Shown: piece by piece, positions 1 through 9,312 of the stretch
How positions within the stretch are numbered: the stretch's first letter is position 1
Layout of the letters: every line of letters starts with the position of its first letter
From: JANSYL01 sp963921255
GTDB lineage: Bacteria; Pseudomonadota; Alphaproteobacteria; Rhodobacterales; Rhodobacteraceae
Reading direction: 5' to 3'
DNA: 64,000 nt
Assembly (NCBI GenBank): GCA_963921255.3
Contig: CAWUEW020000003.1
Coordinates: 1,701,109 to 1,765,108 of the forward strand
Made by a program: the position numbers and the translations under genes
The notes under the pieces: model-generated
Told to the model about the DNA's origin: nothing
Databases searched by the model: none
The model's input: the letters and a program-made list of their open reading frames with translations, nothing else

Positions 1-482
1 TGGGCTTGGTGGGTGTGTTGATCATTCTGCGCCCCTGGACCGAAAGCTTCGATCCGAACATCCTGCTGGCCGTGGTCGCGGCCATTGGCCTGTCGTTGCG
101 GGATCTGGCCACCCGACCGGTTCCGCGAACGGTGCCGACAACGCTGCTGGCAAGTTACAGCTTCGCAGCCGTGTCGGTCGCGGGGCTGATCATGATGCTG
201 TTCCTGGGCGAAAGCGTCGTGCCATCCGTGGCCACGTTCGGATGGGTGATTGCGGGCATCCTCATGGGTATGGTTGCCGTTTTTGCAATCACCGCCGCGA
301 TGCGCGTCGGCGACATCGCGGTCGTCACACCGTTTCGCTACACCCGCCTGGTGTTCGCCCTGATCATCGCCTTGATCGTGTTCGGCGAAGAGGTGGATGC
401 CTTGACCCTTCTCGGCGCTGCGATCGTGATCGCGACCGGCCTTTACAGCCTGTGGCGCGAACGACAATCCGCCGGGTCCTGA
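1..482 (+). CDS. EamA/DMT-family transporter, C-terminal part
   Basis: The reading frame is open from the window edge, so the 5' part is missing. The visible 160 or so residues are strongly hydrophobic, with about five membrane spans ending in a short basic tail (LWRERQ). The stretch reading TPFRYTRLVFALIIALIVFGEEVD is typical of the second EamA repeat of drug/metabolite transporters, where a conserved region precedes the last two helices. Substrate cannot be inferred. The protein would sit in the inner membrane. Confidence 0.75.
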   Translation, partial: GLVGVLIILRPWTESFDPNILLAVVAAIGLSLRDLATRPVPRTVPTTLLASYSFAAVSVAGLIMMLFLGESVVPSVATFGWVIAGILMGMVAVFAITAAMRVGDIAVVTPFRYTRLVFALIIALIVFGEEVDALTLLGAAIVIATGLYSLWRERQSAGS

Positions 483-518
483 CGCGCATCTGCCGCACCG
501 TTAGCGCTATCATTGCGC

Positions 519-547
519 TTCGCACCCCCCGCTCACCCTGCTATAGA
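519..547 (+). promoter_or_regulatory. Candidate sigma-70 promoter of eno
   Basis: TTCGCA (519-524) and TATAGA (542-547) are separated by 17 bases, with the enolase start 35 bases downstream. Each box matches the consensus at four of six positions. This is inferred from sequence only. Confidence 0.4.
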
Positions 548-581
548 CGCGCCAAAGCTGCGCAGTTCTAAGAGGGATGCC

Positions 582-1859
582 ATGAGCACCGTATACGACA
601 TTCACGCCCGCGAAATTCTAGACAGCCGGGGCAATCCCACCGTCGAGGTCGATATCACCCTGGAAGACGGCACGCTTGGGCGCGCCGCGGTTCCATCGGG
701 CGCCTCGACCGGCGTGCACGAAGCCGTCGAAAAACGCGATGGCGACAAAAGCCGCTACATGGGCAAGGGCGTGCAGGACGCGGTCGCCGCCGTGAACGGC
801 GAGATTGCCGAGGCACTTCTTGGGGTCGATGCGACCGATCAGGAAGGTATCGACGCCATGATGATCGAACTGGATGGCACCCCCAACAAGGGCCGTCTGG
901 GTGCAAACGCGATCCTGGGTGTCAGCCTGGCCCTCGCAAAGGCGGCGGCGGATTTCACCGCGCAGCCGCTTTATCGGTATGTCGGGGGCACCGCCGCGCA
1001 TGTTTTGCCTGTGCCGATGATGAACATCATCAATGGCGGGGAACATGCCGACAACCCGATCGACATCCAGGAATTCATGATCATGCCGGTGTCGGCCAGC
1101 AGCATCGCAGATGCGGTGCGCATGGGGTCCGAAGTCTTCCATACATTGAAGAAGGAACTGTCTGCCGCAGGCCTATCGACCGGCATCGGCGATGAAGGCG
1201 GGTTTGCGCCCGATCTCAGTTCGACCCGCGACGCGCTGGATTTCGTTTTGAAGAGCGCTGAAAAGGCCGGCTACACGCCCGGCGATGACATCATGCTAGC
1301 GCTGGATTGCGCAGCGACCGAGTACTTCAAAGACGGCTCTTATGTGCTTTCGGGTGAAGGAAAAACACTCAGCGCGGAAGAGAACGTTGCCTATCTGCAG
1401 GCGCTGGTATCGGATTACCCGATCCTGTCGATCGAAGACGGCTGTTCGGAGGATGATTGGGACGGTTGGAAAATGCTGACCGACGCGATTGGTGACAAAG
1501 TTCAACTCGTCGGGGATGATTTGTTCGTAACCAACCCCGCCCGGCTTGCCGAAGGGATTGAAAAAGGCTGCGCCAACTCGCTTCTGGTGAAGGTCAACCA
1601 GATTGGCACGCTCAGCGAAACGATGGCCGCGGTCAACATGGCCCATCGCAACCGCATGACCTGTGTGATGTCGCACCGGTCGGGCGAGACCGAAGATGCC
1701 ACGATCGCAGATTTGGCCGTGGCGACCAATTGCGGGCAGATCAAGACCGGCAGCCTTGCGCGGTCGGACCGGCTGGCCAAGTACAACCAGCTGATCCGTA
1801 TCGAAGAGCAATTGGGTGAAACCGCCGTCTACGCAGGACGCTCCATCTTGCGCGGCTAA
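582..1859 (+). CDS. eno: Enolase (phosphopyruvate hydratase)
   Basis: The 425-residue protein begins MSTVYDIHAREILDSRGNPT, the standard enolase N-terminus. It interconverts 2-phosphoglycerate and phosphoenolpyruvate in glycolysis and gluconeogenesis, and in many bacteria is also part of the RNA degradosome. Visible family motifs include GASTG, the substrate-loop region, the metal-binding aspartates and glutamates in ALDCAATE and SIEDG, and the signature SHRSGETED near the C-terminus. Length matches the family. The start at 582 is preceded by a purine-rich AGAGGGA ribosome site. It is a monocistronic unit closed by a strong terminator at 1897-1939. Confidence 0.97.
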   Translation: MSTVYDIHAREILDSRGNPTVEVDITLEDGTLGRAAVPSGASTGVHEAVEKRDGDKSRYMGKGVQDAVAAVNGEIAEALLGVDATDQEGIDAMMIELDGTPNKGRLGANAILGVSLALAKAAADFTAQPLYRYVGGTAAHVLPVPMMNIINGGEHADNPIDIQEFMIMPVSASSIADAVRMGSEVFHTLKKELSAAGLSTGIGDEGGFAPDLSSTRDALDFVLKSAEKAGYTPGDDIMLALDCAATEYFKDGSYVLSGEGKTLSAEENVAYLQALVSDYPILSIEDGCSEDDWDGWKMLTDAIGDKVQLVGDDLFVTNPARLAEGIEKGCANSLLVKVNQIGTLSETMAAVNMAHRNRMTCVMSHRSGETEDATIADLAVATNCGQIKTGSLARSDRLAKYNQLIRIEEQLGETAVYAGRSILRG

Positions 1860-1896
1860 GGATCGTCCGTAAAACTATCGCGGAAACGCGATGCGC

Positions 1897-1939
1897 AAAG
1901 CACCACTTTGGCCCAACGCCGCGTGGTGCTTTGTTTTTT
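1897..1939 (+). terminator. Rho-independent terminator after eno
   Basis: A perfect 10-bp stem (AAAGCACCAC with GTGGTGCTTT, 1897-1906 and 1923-1932) is followed by GTTTTTT. It separates eno from the downstream kinase gene. Confidence 0.9.
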
Positions 1940-1956
1940 GGTAGTGTGTAAACGGT

Positions 1957-3363
1957 ATGCTTGGCGATTACGTAGCCCGCGACGCTATGGCGGGATCTCA
2001 GGACACGGAAGACGATCTGGCCACGGGCTTGATGCAATTGCGCAAGTCCGAGTTCGGGTATGCGACTGAGGTGGCTGTTCGTTACGTGTTGGTCATTTCG
2101 GGGGCCAGTGCCCTCTATCTCTATTCGGGGGTATGGTACGGCTTGGTCTGGGCCGCCGCTTACCTGTTCTCGCAGTTTCTGACCTATGTGGCGCTGTATC
2201 GCGCGAAACCGCCCTACCGCCACCTCGACTACGCCTTCGGGATCGGTGGACTTCTTCTGACAAGCACCATCTTCGTGACCCTGCCAGTCGGGGTTTTCAT
2301 GTTTTGCGATCCGGTCTTGGCCTATGGCGGCGGCATGGCCTTGGTTGCGCTCTGTGTGTTTTCGCTTTGGCGTGAAGACCCGCCCGTGGTCTTGCTGCCC
2401 TACGATCTTGGTTTGGCGTGGGTGACAGCAGCACTTATCGGATGGGCGGCCTATCCCGTGGGCCAAGGCATCCTGGCGCAGGGCATCGTGATCGTTCTGA
2501 CCATAACGGCTGTGAGCTACTATTCGTTCGCGCTTGTGGCCAACACCCGCACCCGGCAGCAGCTTCGCTCGGCCGCGAAGCGCGGCATCGAGGCCCAGAA
2601 AATGGAAGCCATCGGCCGCCTGTCGGGTGGAATAGCGCATGATTTCAACAACATTCTGACCGTTCTTCAAGGAAACTTGGAACTCTACCAAGAAATCAAT
2701 GACCCGGAGGAACGGAGCAGACTTATCCAAGAAGCGCATCAGGCCAGCCGGCGCGCCGCCGGCCTTGTGGCGCAACTGCTGGCCTATGCCCGCCGGGCCC
2801 CCCTGACGCCCCGCGACGTGAGCGTCGCCGCCACCATCGATGAATTGGCGGCCCTGTCCGCTCGCCTTTTGCCCGCAAACATATCCGTATTTCCGGCCAT
2901 CCCGTTGACGGACGTTTCGGTGCGGGCCGATCATGATCAGCTGATCTCGGCGCTCCTGAACCTCATTCAAAATGCCCGCGACGCGATGCCGGACCGTGGC
3001 GAAATCACCATTTCGGCCCGCGCGATCATCGTAGGCGTCGCCACCCGATCTTTGGGCCTCAGGTCGGGGCGGTACGTGCGGTTCTCCATCGCGGACACCG
3101 GGACCGGCATGCCACCCGAGGTCGCGGCCCGCGCGGTGGAGCCGTTCTTCTCAACAAAGCCCGTTGGAGAAGGATCCGGCCTCGGCCTTTCGACCGCCAA
3201 AGGCTTCGCGGAACAGTCGGGCGGCACATTGACCATCAAGAGCGACGAAAAAGGGACTGAAGTCGCGCTCTATTCGCCGCAAAGTGATGACGCGGTGCAG
3301 ACGGACACCGCGCAAGCAAAGAGCCCGACACATGACAGCCGACGAGATCATCGCCCATCTTGA
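1957..3363 (+). CDS. Membrane sensor histidine kinase
   Basis: The 468-residue protein has about five to six hydrophobic segments between residues 45 and 200, then HisKA and HATPase_c domains. The H-box GGIAHDFNNIL places the phosphorylatable histidine at residue 228. The N-box (NLIQNARDAMP), G1 box (DTGTGMP) and G2 box (GEGSGLGLS) are all present, so it should be catalytically competent. It lacks a fused receiver and an adjacent response regulator, so its partner and signal are unknown. The membrane part has no recognisable PAS or Cache sensor. The 3' end overlaps the next gene by 32 bases. Confidence 0.88.
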   Translation: MLGDYVARDAMAGSQDTEDDLATGLMQLRKSEFGYATEVAVRYVLVISGASALYLYSGVWYGLVWAAAYLFSQFLTYVALYRAKPPYRHLDYAFGIGGLLLTSTIFVTLPVGVFMFCDPVLAYGGGMALVALCVFSLWREDPPVVLLPYDLGLAWVTAALIGWAAYPVGQGILAQGIVIVLTITAVSYYSFALVANTRTRQQLRSAAKRGIEAQKMEAIGRLSGGIAHDFNNILTVLQGNLELYQEINDPEERSRLIQEAHQASRRAAGLVAQLLAYARRAPLTPRDVSVAATIDELAALSARLLPANISVFPAIPLTDVSVRADHDQLISALLNLIQNARDAMPDRGEITISARAIIVGVATRSLGLRSGRYVRFSIADTGTGMPPEVAARAVEPFFSTKPVGEGSGLGLSTAKGFAEQSGGTLTIKSDEKGTEVALYSPQSDDAVQTDTAQAKSPTHDSRRDHRPS

Positions 3364-3754
3364 TTTGCAGCCCCATCCCGAAGGCGGGCATTACCGCCAA
3401 ACCTGGGTGGCAGACGCAGATGGGACGCGGCCCAGTGGCACCTGCATCTACTTTCTGTTGAAGGCCGGCGAATCCAGCCACTGGCACAAGGTGGATGCGA
3501 CCGAGATCTGGCTCTTTCATGCGGGGGCGCCCCTCATCCTGTCGATGGCGGCGGACGATGACGGACCGGCGCATGATCACGTTCTCAGCCCCGATCTGTC
3601 GGAGGGCGCGCCTCAGATCATCGTGCCCGAGAACCATTGGCAGGCGGCGCGGACCACCGGGGCATATACCCTTGTGTCTTGCACGGTCTCACCGGGGTTC
3701 CTGTTCGACGGCTTCACCCTCGCCAGTCCCGACTTCGACATACGCCGCGCCTAG
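3332..3754 (+). CDS. DUF985 cupin-fold protein
   Basis: This 140-residue protein starts MTADEIIAHLDLQPHPEGGHYRQTW, the characteristic N-terminus of the DUF985 (PF06172) cupin family. Further family marks are the SSHWHKVDATEIW segment with its paired histidines and the VPENHWQAA strand. The biochemical role of the family is not established. Sugar or small-acid binding is often assumed. The start overlaps the kinase gene, suggesting co-transcription. The stop overlaps the convergent anmK stop by four bases (CTAG). Confidence 0.82.
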   Translation: MTADEIIAHLDLQPHPEGGHYRQTWVADADGTRPSGTCIYFLLKAGESSHWHKVDATEIWLFHAGAPLILSMAADDDGPAHDHVLSPDLSEGAPQIIVPENHWQAARTTGAYTLVSCTVSPGFLFDGFTLASPDFDIRRA

Positions 3755-4857
3755 GGGCGCGATACCTGGCCGCCGCCCACCGCCGCGGCAACGCCGGTTG
3801 TGCCGGGGGCCGAGGTGGTCAAACCGTTCAGCACGCGGGCGGCGAGGAACGCAAAGGCTTGCGCTTCCAGGGCGTCCCCATCGAACCCGACCGCGTCGAT
3901 TGCGGATACCGGACACGCCAGCACCGCGCCCAGGCGCTGCAGGATGGTCGCATTCCATCGCCCACCGCCCGTGACCCAAAGAGCGGTCGGCGGCGTCGGC
4001 ATGTGCTCCATGGCCCGATGGACGGTGGCCACTGCCGCTTCGGCCAACGTGGCCAATGCATCCGCATCCGAAAGCTCGGCGACGGCGGCGCCGAGGGTCT
4101 CAAAATCCAACCGGTCCAGAGACTTGGGCGGCACACGAAAGAAGTAGGGCTGCCTCAGGAAGTCTTCGACGATCGATGCGTGGGCCTGGCCGGATGCGGC
4201 CAAGGCCCCGTTCTTGTCGTAGGGTCCCAATCCGCGCGCCTGCATGGCGTCATCCATCGGTCCGTTCGCGGGGCCGGTGTCAAATGCAAGAAGCGCCCCC
4301 GGGGCATCCGGGCTGTCGGCCAAGGGATCAATCCACGTGATGTTACCGACACCGCCAAGGTTCAGGATCGCAATCGGCGCTGTCGCTTTGGCCTTGCGCG
4401 CAAGGGCCCAGTGATAGAACGGCGCCAGGGGCGCACCCTGCCCGCCCAAAGCCATGTCCGAGCTGCGGAAGTCCCAGACAACCGGCAGGCCAAGCGCGTC
4501 CGCCAGTCGCGCCCCTGACCCGGCTTGATGCGTCCGGCCCGCATCGGGGTCATGGGCCAGTGTTTGCCCATGAAAGCCCAGGCACTCGGCCTCGAGCCCG
4601 TCCAGCGCATCAAGGTGGGCGGCCTCGACCACAGCGGCGGCGGCCTCTGTTTCAGGGCTGCCCGGCCAGTGCCCAAGCGCGGCCCGTATCACCGCGCGTT
4701 CGTCTGCCGCGTAAGGGCGGAACCGTGTCTCGCCGACATCGAAAATCGACACGCCGTCCGTCTCCAGCACGGCGAGGTCGACACCGTCCATCGACGTGCC
4801 CGACATCGCACCGACGATCCTCCGGACGGCAAGCGCCGCCTTGCCCTTTCCCTTCAT
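3751..4857 (-). CDS. anmK: Anhydro-N-acetylmuramic acid kinase
   Basis: AnmK phosphorylates and opens 1,6-anhydro-MurNAc released during cell wall turnover, yielding MurNAc-6-phosphate in the cytoplasm. The 368-residue product shows the ATP-binding N-terminal motif GAMSGTSMDGVDLAV, the VVWDFRSSDMALGGQGAPLAPFYH segment, and the C-terminal nucleotide-fold motif WVTGGG. Length is normal for the family. The start at 4857 (MKGKGKAALAV) puts the GTSMDG motif about 20 residues in, as expected. It is divergent from tyrS, the same arrangement seen in many alphaproteobacteria. Confidence 0.95.
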   Translation of the reverse strand: MKGKGKAALAVRRIVGAMSGTSMDGVDLAVLETDGVSIFDVGETRFRPYAADERAVIRAALGHWPGSPETEAAAAVVEAAHLDALDGLEAECLGFHGQTLAHDPDAGRTHQAGSGARLADALGLPVVWDFRSSDMALGGQGAPLAPFYHWALARKAKATAPIAILNLGGVGNITWIDPLADSPDAPGALLAFDTGPANGPMDDAMQARGLGPYDKNGALAASGQAHASIVEDFLRQPYFFRVPPKSLDRLDFETLGAAVAELSDADALATLAEAAVATVHRAMEHMPTPPTALWVTGGGRWNATILQRLGAVLACPVSAIDAVGFDGDALEAQAFAFLAARVLNGLTTSAPGTTGVAAAVGGGQVSRP

Positions 4858-4896
4858 GCTGCTGCCCGTTATAGCCGCTGATAGCTTCACTGAAAC

Positions 4897-6159
4897 ATGG
4901 ACCAGCCCCCCATGACCTACCAGCCCAAATCTGAATTCCTGCGCATCATCATTGCGCGTGGGTTTCTGGCCGATTGCACCGATCTGCAAGGCCTGGACGA
5001 ACAGCTCATCAACGGGCCAGTGACGTGCTATATCGGCTATGATGCAACGGCTCAGTCGCTGCATGTCGGCCATCTGTTGAACGTGATGCTGCTGAGGTGG
5101 TGGCAAAAGACCGGGAACAAGCCGATCACGCTCATGGGCGGGGGCACCACCAAGGTGGGTGACCCGTCTTTCCGCGCGGATGAACGGCCCCTGTTGGGCC
5201 CCGAGCAGATCAACGCGAATATCGCGGGGATGCAGAAGGTTTTTGACCGGTACCTCGATTACGGCGATGGGCAGGCGCAGATGCTGAACAACGCCACATG
5301 GCTGGACGGGTTGAATTACCTCGACTTCCTGCGCGACATCGGGCGGCACTTCTCGGTCAACCGGATGTTGTCCTTCGAGTCGGTGAAATCCCGACTGGAC
5401 CGCGAGCAGAGCCTGAGTTTCCTTGAGTTCAACTACATGATCCTCCAGGCCTACGACTTCCTCGAGCTGAACCGTCGCGAAGGCTGCCTGTTGCAGATGG
5501 GCGGCTCGGACCAGTGGGGCAACATCGTGAACGGGATCGATCTGACCCGGCGCGTTCTGGATCAAGAGATTTACGGCCTGACCACCCCGCTTCTGACCAC
5601 GTCAGACGGCAAGAAGATGGGCAAATCGCAGGGCGGTGCGATCTGGCTGAACGGCGACATGCTCAGCCCGTACGAATTCTGGCAGTTCTGGCGCAACACG
5701 ACCGATGCCGATGTCGGCCGATTCCTGAAGCTCTACACCGAGTTGCCGGTCGAAGAATGCGACCGCCTCGGCGCCCTGGAAGGGTCCGAGATCAACGATG
5801 CGAAAATCGTCCTGGCCAACGAGGTGACGACGCTTTTGCACGGGGCCGAGGCCGCGCGCGCCGCGGAAGCCACCGCGCGGGAAGTCTTTGAAAAAGGCGG
5901 CACCGGTGACGATTTGCCGACCCTCACGCTCAGCGCGGACGAAATCGGCGACGGCATCTCGGTGGTTCAACTGATCACCCGCACCGGGCTTGCCAAATCG
6001 GGCAAGGAAGCCAAGCGCCTGATCTCGGACAACGGGGCGCGCCTGAACGACGCGCCGCTGAGCGATGCGGGCCTTATGATCGGCCTTGGCGATCTGGCCG
6101 AGCCGCTCAAACTGAGTGCGGGCAAGAAACGTCATGCCCTGGTCGTCTTGCAGGATTGA
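4897..6159 (+). CDS. tyrS: Tyrosyl-tRNA synthetase
   Basis: This class I aminoacyl-tRNA synthetase charges tRNA-Tyr. The HIGH-type motif appears as HVGHLLN and the KMSKS-type loop as KKMGKS. GGSDQWGNI is the tyrosine-binding signature. The last 70 residues form an S4-like RNA-binding domain (LAKSGKEAKRLISDNGARLN). A start at 4897 gives 420 residues. A second ATG at 4912 (MTYQPKSEF) is an equally plausible start. Confidence 0.96.
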   Translation: MDQPPMTYQPKSEFLRIIIARGFLADCTDLQGLDEQLINGPVTCYIGYDATAQSLHVGHLLNVMLLRWWQKTGNKPITLMGGGTTKVGDPSFRADERPLLGPEQINANIAGMQKVFDRYLDYGDGQAQMLNNATWLDGLNYLDFLRDIGRHFSVNRMLSFESVKSRLDREQSLSFLEFNYMILQAYDFLELNRREGCLLQMGGSDQWGNIVNGIDLTRRVLDQEIYGLTTPLLTTSDGKKMGKSQGGAIWLNGDMLSPYEFWQFWRNTTDADVGRFLKLYTELPVEECDRLGALEGSEINDAKIVLANEVTTLLHGAEAARAAEATAREVFEKGGTGDDLPTLTLSADEIGDGISVVQLITRTGLAKSGKEAKRLISDNGARLNDAPLSDAGLMIGLGDLAEPLKLSAGKKRHALVVLQD

Positions 6160-6223
6160 GCCGCGCCAGTTGGCCGGCGAGATTTAACCAAGGATTAGAC
6201 ATTTCCGGCAAACGGTCGCGGGC

Positions 6224-7180
6224 ATGGACACGTCCTTTGCCCGTGCTGGCCCGCTGGCACCTCTGCAGCAATCGGAGCGCTACGCCCAAGCCATCCGTGC
6301 GATGGGGACCACGGCGCGTGCCATTTCGGGCGCCGGCGCGCCTGTCTGGATGGTGGAGCGTCGGTTCCCCTTGCTTGGACGCGCCGCACTTGTTTCGAGG
6401 GCCGACGCGGCGGCCCTCGAAACGCTCGGGGAAAACCCCAGGCGCGCGCTGGCCGTCCGCCATCTGGTCTGGAACGCAGAGGACGATCAATCGGCCCGGC
6501 GTCTTTCCGCGATGGGCTATTGGCGCGTCGCAAGACCCAGAGCGGTTGCAGAACTTGACTTGGAGCCGCCTCCAGCGCGCCTCGAAGCGGGCCTGTCGGG
6601 CAAATGGCGCAACCGCCTGCGCCACGGGGCACGACAGCGCCTGTCGATTGGCTGGTCGACTCTGCCCCTTGGTCCAGACCACTGGGTGTTCGCGGCAGAC
6701 GCGGGCCAGGCCCGCCGCCTGGGCTATAGGCCGCTTCCTGCAAGCTTCGTCTGCGCCTTTGCAGGAACCGCCTGCGACGCCGCGCAGGTGTTCGTGGCGC
6801 GCCGCGGTGGGACCCCGGAGGCCGCAATGCTGTTCCTGAGGCATGGGTCCGTGGCCACCTACGCGGTCGGATGGTTGTCTGCGCGCGCACGCACGTGGTC
6901 CGCGGGCCAGGTCCTGATGTGGGAGGCTGTGCTTTCCCTGCGGGCCGACGGCGTTCGTCGGGTCGACCTTGGGGATGCAGACCCGGTGCACGCGGCCGGA
7001 CTGGCGCACTTTAAACTGGGAACCGGGGCCGTGTCCCGGCGCCTCGGGGGGACGTGGATCGACAGCGGCGCCCTACCCGGCGCCGTTGGACAGCGCCGCA
7101 GGCTCAGGCCGGTTGCCCGGCCAGTGCCCGCAACAGCCGCGCACGCGACGGCGGCACCGCCCCAATTTCCAGGCCCGTAA
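6224..7180 (+). CDS. GNAT/FemAB-like acyltransferase
   Basis: The 318-residue protein has the layout of GNAT-fold FemAB/BioF2-like acyltransferases. There is a divergent N-terminal half, then LSGKWRNRLRHG, a segment conserved in that group. The acetyl-CoA-binding core follows around VARRGGTPEAAMLFLRHGSVATYAVGWLSARAR. Substrate is unknown. The stop lies inside the 3' end of the convergent acyltransferase gene, a 77-base overlap. The last 30 residues (RRLRPVARPVPATAAHATAAPPQ) look low in complexity and may be a poorly conserved tail. Confidence 0.7.
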   Translation: MDTSFARAGPLAPLQQSERYAQAIRAMGTTARAISGAGAPVWMVERRFPLLGRAALVSRADAAALETLGENPRRALAVRHLVWNAEDDQSARRLSAMGYWRVARPRAVAELDLEPPPARLEAGLSGKWRNRLRHGARQRLSIGWSTLPLGPDHWVFAADAGQARRLGYRPLPASFVCAFAGTACDAAQVFVARRGGTPEAAMLFLRHGSVATYAVGWLSARARTWSAGQVLMWEAVLSLRADGVRRVDLGDADPVHAAGLAHFKLGTGAVSRRLGGTWIDSGALPGAVGQRRRLRPVARPVPATAAHATAAPPQFPGP

Positions 7181-7844
7181 ATACGTGCAGCGTGCCCAGA
7201 TCCCGATCAATCACCGCATGGTCGCTGACCCATCCGCCCATCGTCAGATACGTGCGCAACAACGGCGGCATTTTGGCCTGCGCCCGCTTGAGATCGGGCT
7301 TGCGCCGCAGCCGACTGGCGAACCGAAACACCGATGGCGCCTTGACCTGTGGGCGCCACTGCCGCGGGCCGAGATGCCGGTCGCGCAACAGGGCAAACGC
7401 ATCGTAATAGTCGCGCGCCAACGTCCCATGAAAGGACGAACATCCAAAGATCATCTCAATCGATTTCGCGTCGAAATAGGCCGTCATCGCCCCCCAGGCG
7501 AGGCGGAGAATATCCGCATCCGTCCAATCCGGATGAATGCAAAACCGGCCCATTTCGACCATCCGCCCCTCAAAGGCGCGGAGGGCGGTCAACCCGTAAA
7601 ACTGTGCCGAATAGGACTGATCGATGGTGGTGCCATCCGACAGGAGCATCAAACGAAAGCAACACACCACCGTTCCAGTCCTGATATCCTCGACCAGGAA
7701 ATGGGTGCAATCGGCATCGAACGGGTCTTTGTCGGGAAGTGTGCCGCCGCGAAACACCAAGCTGCGAAGCCGCTGAACAGCCGACACATCCTCGTGCGTG
7801 GTCGCGACCCGCGACCGATACCGGCCTTTTTCAAGAACGGTCAT
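7104..7844 (-). CDS. OlsB-like acyl-ACP N-acyltransferase (GNAT fold)
   Basis: The 246-residue sequence matches the short OlsB type of ornithine lipid biosynthesis enzymes. Marks are RSLVFRGG near residue 28, the DPFDADCTHFLVED segment, MVEMGRFCIHPDW, and a C-terminal PPLLRTYLTMGGWVSDHAVIDRDLGTLHVFTGLEI that is highly characteristic of this family. OlsB transfers a 3-hydroxyacyl chain from ACP to ornithine, making lyso-ornithine lipid. No olsA lies adjacent in this window. An alternative substrate within the same acyltransferase family cannot be excluded. Confidence 0.82.
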   Translation of the reverse strand: MTVLEKGRYRSRVATTHEDVSAVQRLRSLVFRGGTLPDKDPFDADCTHFLVEDIRTGTVVCCFRLMLLSDGTTIDQSYSAQFYGLTALRAFEGRMVEMGRFCIHPDWTDADILRLAWGAMTAYFDAKSIEMIFGCSSFHGTLARDYYDAFALLRDRHLGPRQWRPQVKAPSVFRFASRLRRKPDLKRAQAKMPPLLRTYLTMGGWVSDHAVIDRDLGTLHVFTGLEIGAVPPSRARLLRALAGQPA

Positions 7845-7927
7845 ACCGAACCACCCCGACGGACCACTTCAGCGCCCGCACACCCCTTAACGGGACCCTG
7901 TGACAGGGGCGCGACACCGATTTGCCG

Positions 7928-8404
7928 TTACTGTGAGTTGTCGAATTGGCCGATGTCAATCCGGCCGAAGTTCCGGAAGATTTGCGTGAAGAAGCCAAGG
8001 TCGCGCACCGAACTGGTCGTGACGCGCCGCGACAGCTGGACCACGCGGCCGTCTTCGAGGCCGAACCGCTCGACGTTTGACACGCGGCCCCGACCATCAA
8101 AGGACAGCGCGACAATATCGCGTTCAATCACCTGGGGCGGCTCGTAGGCATAGTTGCGGATGCGGTACGAGGTGTAGAACCACGCCTCCTCGCGCATGAC
8201 GCCGGCCGACCCCGGCGTGCCGATGGCTTCGATCACGGCGTCGCGCGACGTACCGATTTCCACCGCCGCCAACTCATCCGGGCGCGGCGTGTACCCGTGG
8301 TTTGTGAACGTGGCAGAACACGCGGCAGTGACGGCGGCGACGCCCAAAACCAGCACACTACGCCTCAGGGCCCGCATCCAGCCAAACACCGCCAATTTGC
8401 CCAT
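7928..8404 (-). CDS. bamE: Outer-membrane assembly lipoprotein BamE (SmpA/OmlA)
   Basis: The N-terminal signal peptide ends in the lipobox VTAAC, placing the lipidated cysteine at residue 29. The mature part has the SmpA/OmlA pattern with EIGTSRDAVIEAIGTPGSAGVMREEAWFY. BamE is an accessory lipoprotein of the BAM complex that inserts outer-membrane beta-barrels. A downstream methionine (residue 10, MRALRR) would give a more compact signal peptide. The gene is divergent from the DUF177/rpmF block. Confidence 0.9.
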   Translation of the reverse strand: MGKLAVFGWMRALRRSVLVLGVAAVTAACSATFTNHGYTPRPDELAAVEIGTSRDAVIEAIGTPGSAGVMREEAWFYTSYRIRNYAYEPPQVIERDIVALSFDGRGRVSNVERFGLEDGRVVQLSRRVTTSSVRDLGFFTQIFRNFGRIDIGQFDNSQ

Positions 8405-8536
8405 GTCCGTCCTCTTGTCCGACGCCTGTCGCCCGTGCTGGTCTTGCTTGACCCATCAAAGCTTTCTATTCGCTTAGCTTACCGGGACGGCCAGAGCAAG
8501 TTAGAGGCCTCCACCCTATGGAGATAAGGAGCGCGC

Positions 8537-9097
8537 ATGTCTGGTTCTGACACGATTTCGCTGGCCCGTTTGCCGCGCGACCGCGCGACCGAGGCAACCC
8601 TTGTGCCAGAGCCGGGGGCTTTGCGCGCACTAGCAGACCGCCTTGACCTTCTGGACCTCCGCAAACTTCGGTTTGTGGCAACGCTTCAGCCGCTCGGGAA
8701 GCGCGATTGGGATCTGTCGGGGCATCTTGGGGCAACCGTTGTGCAACCTTGTGTGGCCACCCTTGCCCCGGTGACGACCCGCATCGAAACGCCCGTGGCG
8801 CGCCGCTACCTGGCCGACTTCATCGCCCCGATCGAAGAAGAAGCGGAAATGCCGGAGGACGACAGCACCGACGCCCTGCCCGAGTCGCTTGACCTGAGCG
8901 CCGTGGCCGAGGAGGCCCTGGCGCTGGCGCTGCCGCTCTATCCGCGTGCCGCAGACGCCCCTGCAGACCCGGTGTTGGTCGGCCCGCCCGGTGTGGCCCC
9001 AATGACGGATGATGACGCAAAACCATTGGCCGGATTGGCTGCGCTGCGGGATCGTCTTGCAGCGGAAAAACCGGACGACGACACCCCAAAAGACTGA
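8537..9097 (+). CDS. YceD/DUF177 family protein
   Basis: The 186-residue acidic protein has the DUF177 layout. An N-terminal ARLP segment is followed by LVGRWD-like lines (FVATLQPLGKRDWDLSGHLGATVVQPCVATLAPV) and the family cysteine in QPCV. DUF177 is almost always encoded just upstream of rpmF, as here, and is implicated in 23S rRNA/ribosome biogenesis (plant and E. coli work). A long acidic stretch (EEEAEMPEDDSTD) occupies the middle. Confidence 0.88.
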   Translation: MSGSDTISLARLPRDRATEATLVPEPGALRALADRLDLLDLRKLRFVATLQPLGKRDWDLSGHLGATVVQPCVATLAPVTTRIETPVARRYLADFIAPIEEEAEMPEDDSTDALPESLDLSAVAEEALALALPLYPRAADAPADPVLVGPPGVAPMTDDDAKPLAGLAALRDRLAAEKPDDDTPKD

Positions 9098-9111
9098 CCT
9101 GTCAAAAGGGG

Positions 9112-9139
9112 TTGCATGGCCACGGAATCAGAGTATGTT
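9112..9139 (+). promoter_or_regulatory. Candidate promoter upstream of rpmF
   Basis: TTGCAT (9112-9117) and TATGTT (9134-9139) are 16 bases apart in the 215-base gap between the DUF177 gene and rpmF. This would start a leader of about 170 bases for rpmF-plsX-fabH. Confidence 0.4.
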
Positions 9140-9312
9140 CCCGGCCTCATTCCGAACCCTGCTTTTGTGGGGCCGGAGGCGACCCGGAGGCACCATGTTG
9201 CGCGCGCATCGCAGCGACACGAAGCCCGGCAAAACGCCGATTTGAGTAGAGAGACGAGACGACACACCGGGGCCGCGAGACGCCAAGCCCCCTTGAACTT
9301 CGAGGTTGTGAC

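Noticed and set aside
1741..2970. Long minus-strand frame of 409 codons across the end of eno and the histidine kinase gene
   Set aside because: It lies antisense to two clear genes, has no recognisable domain and is composed of residues expected from GC-rich shadow frames.
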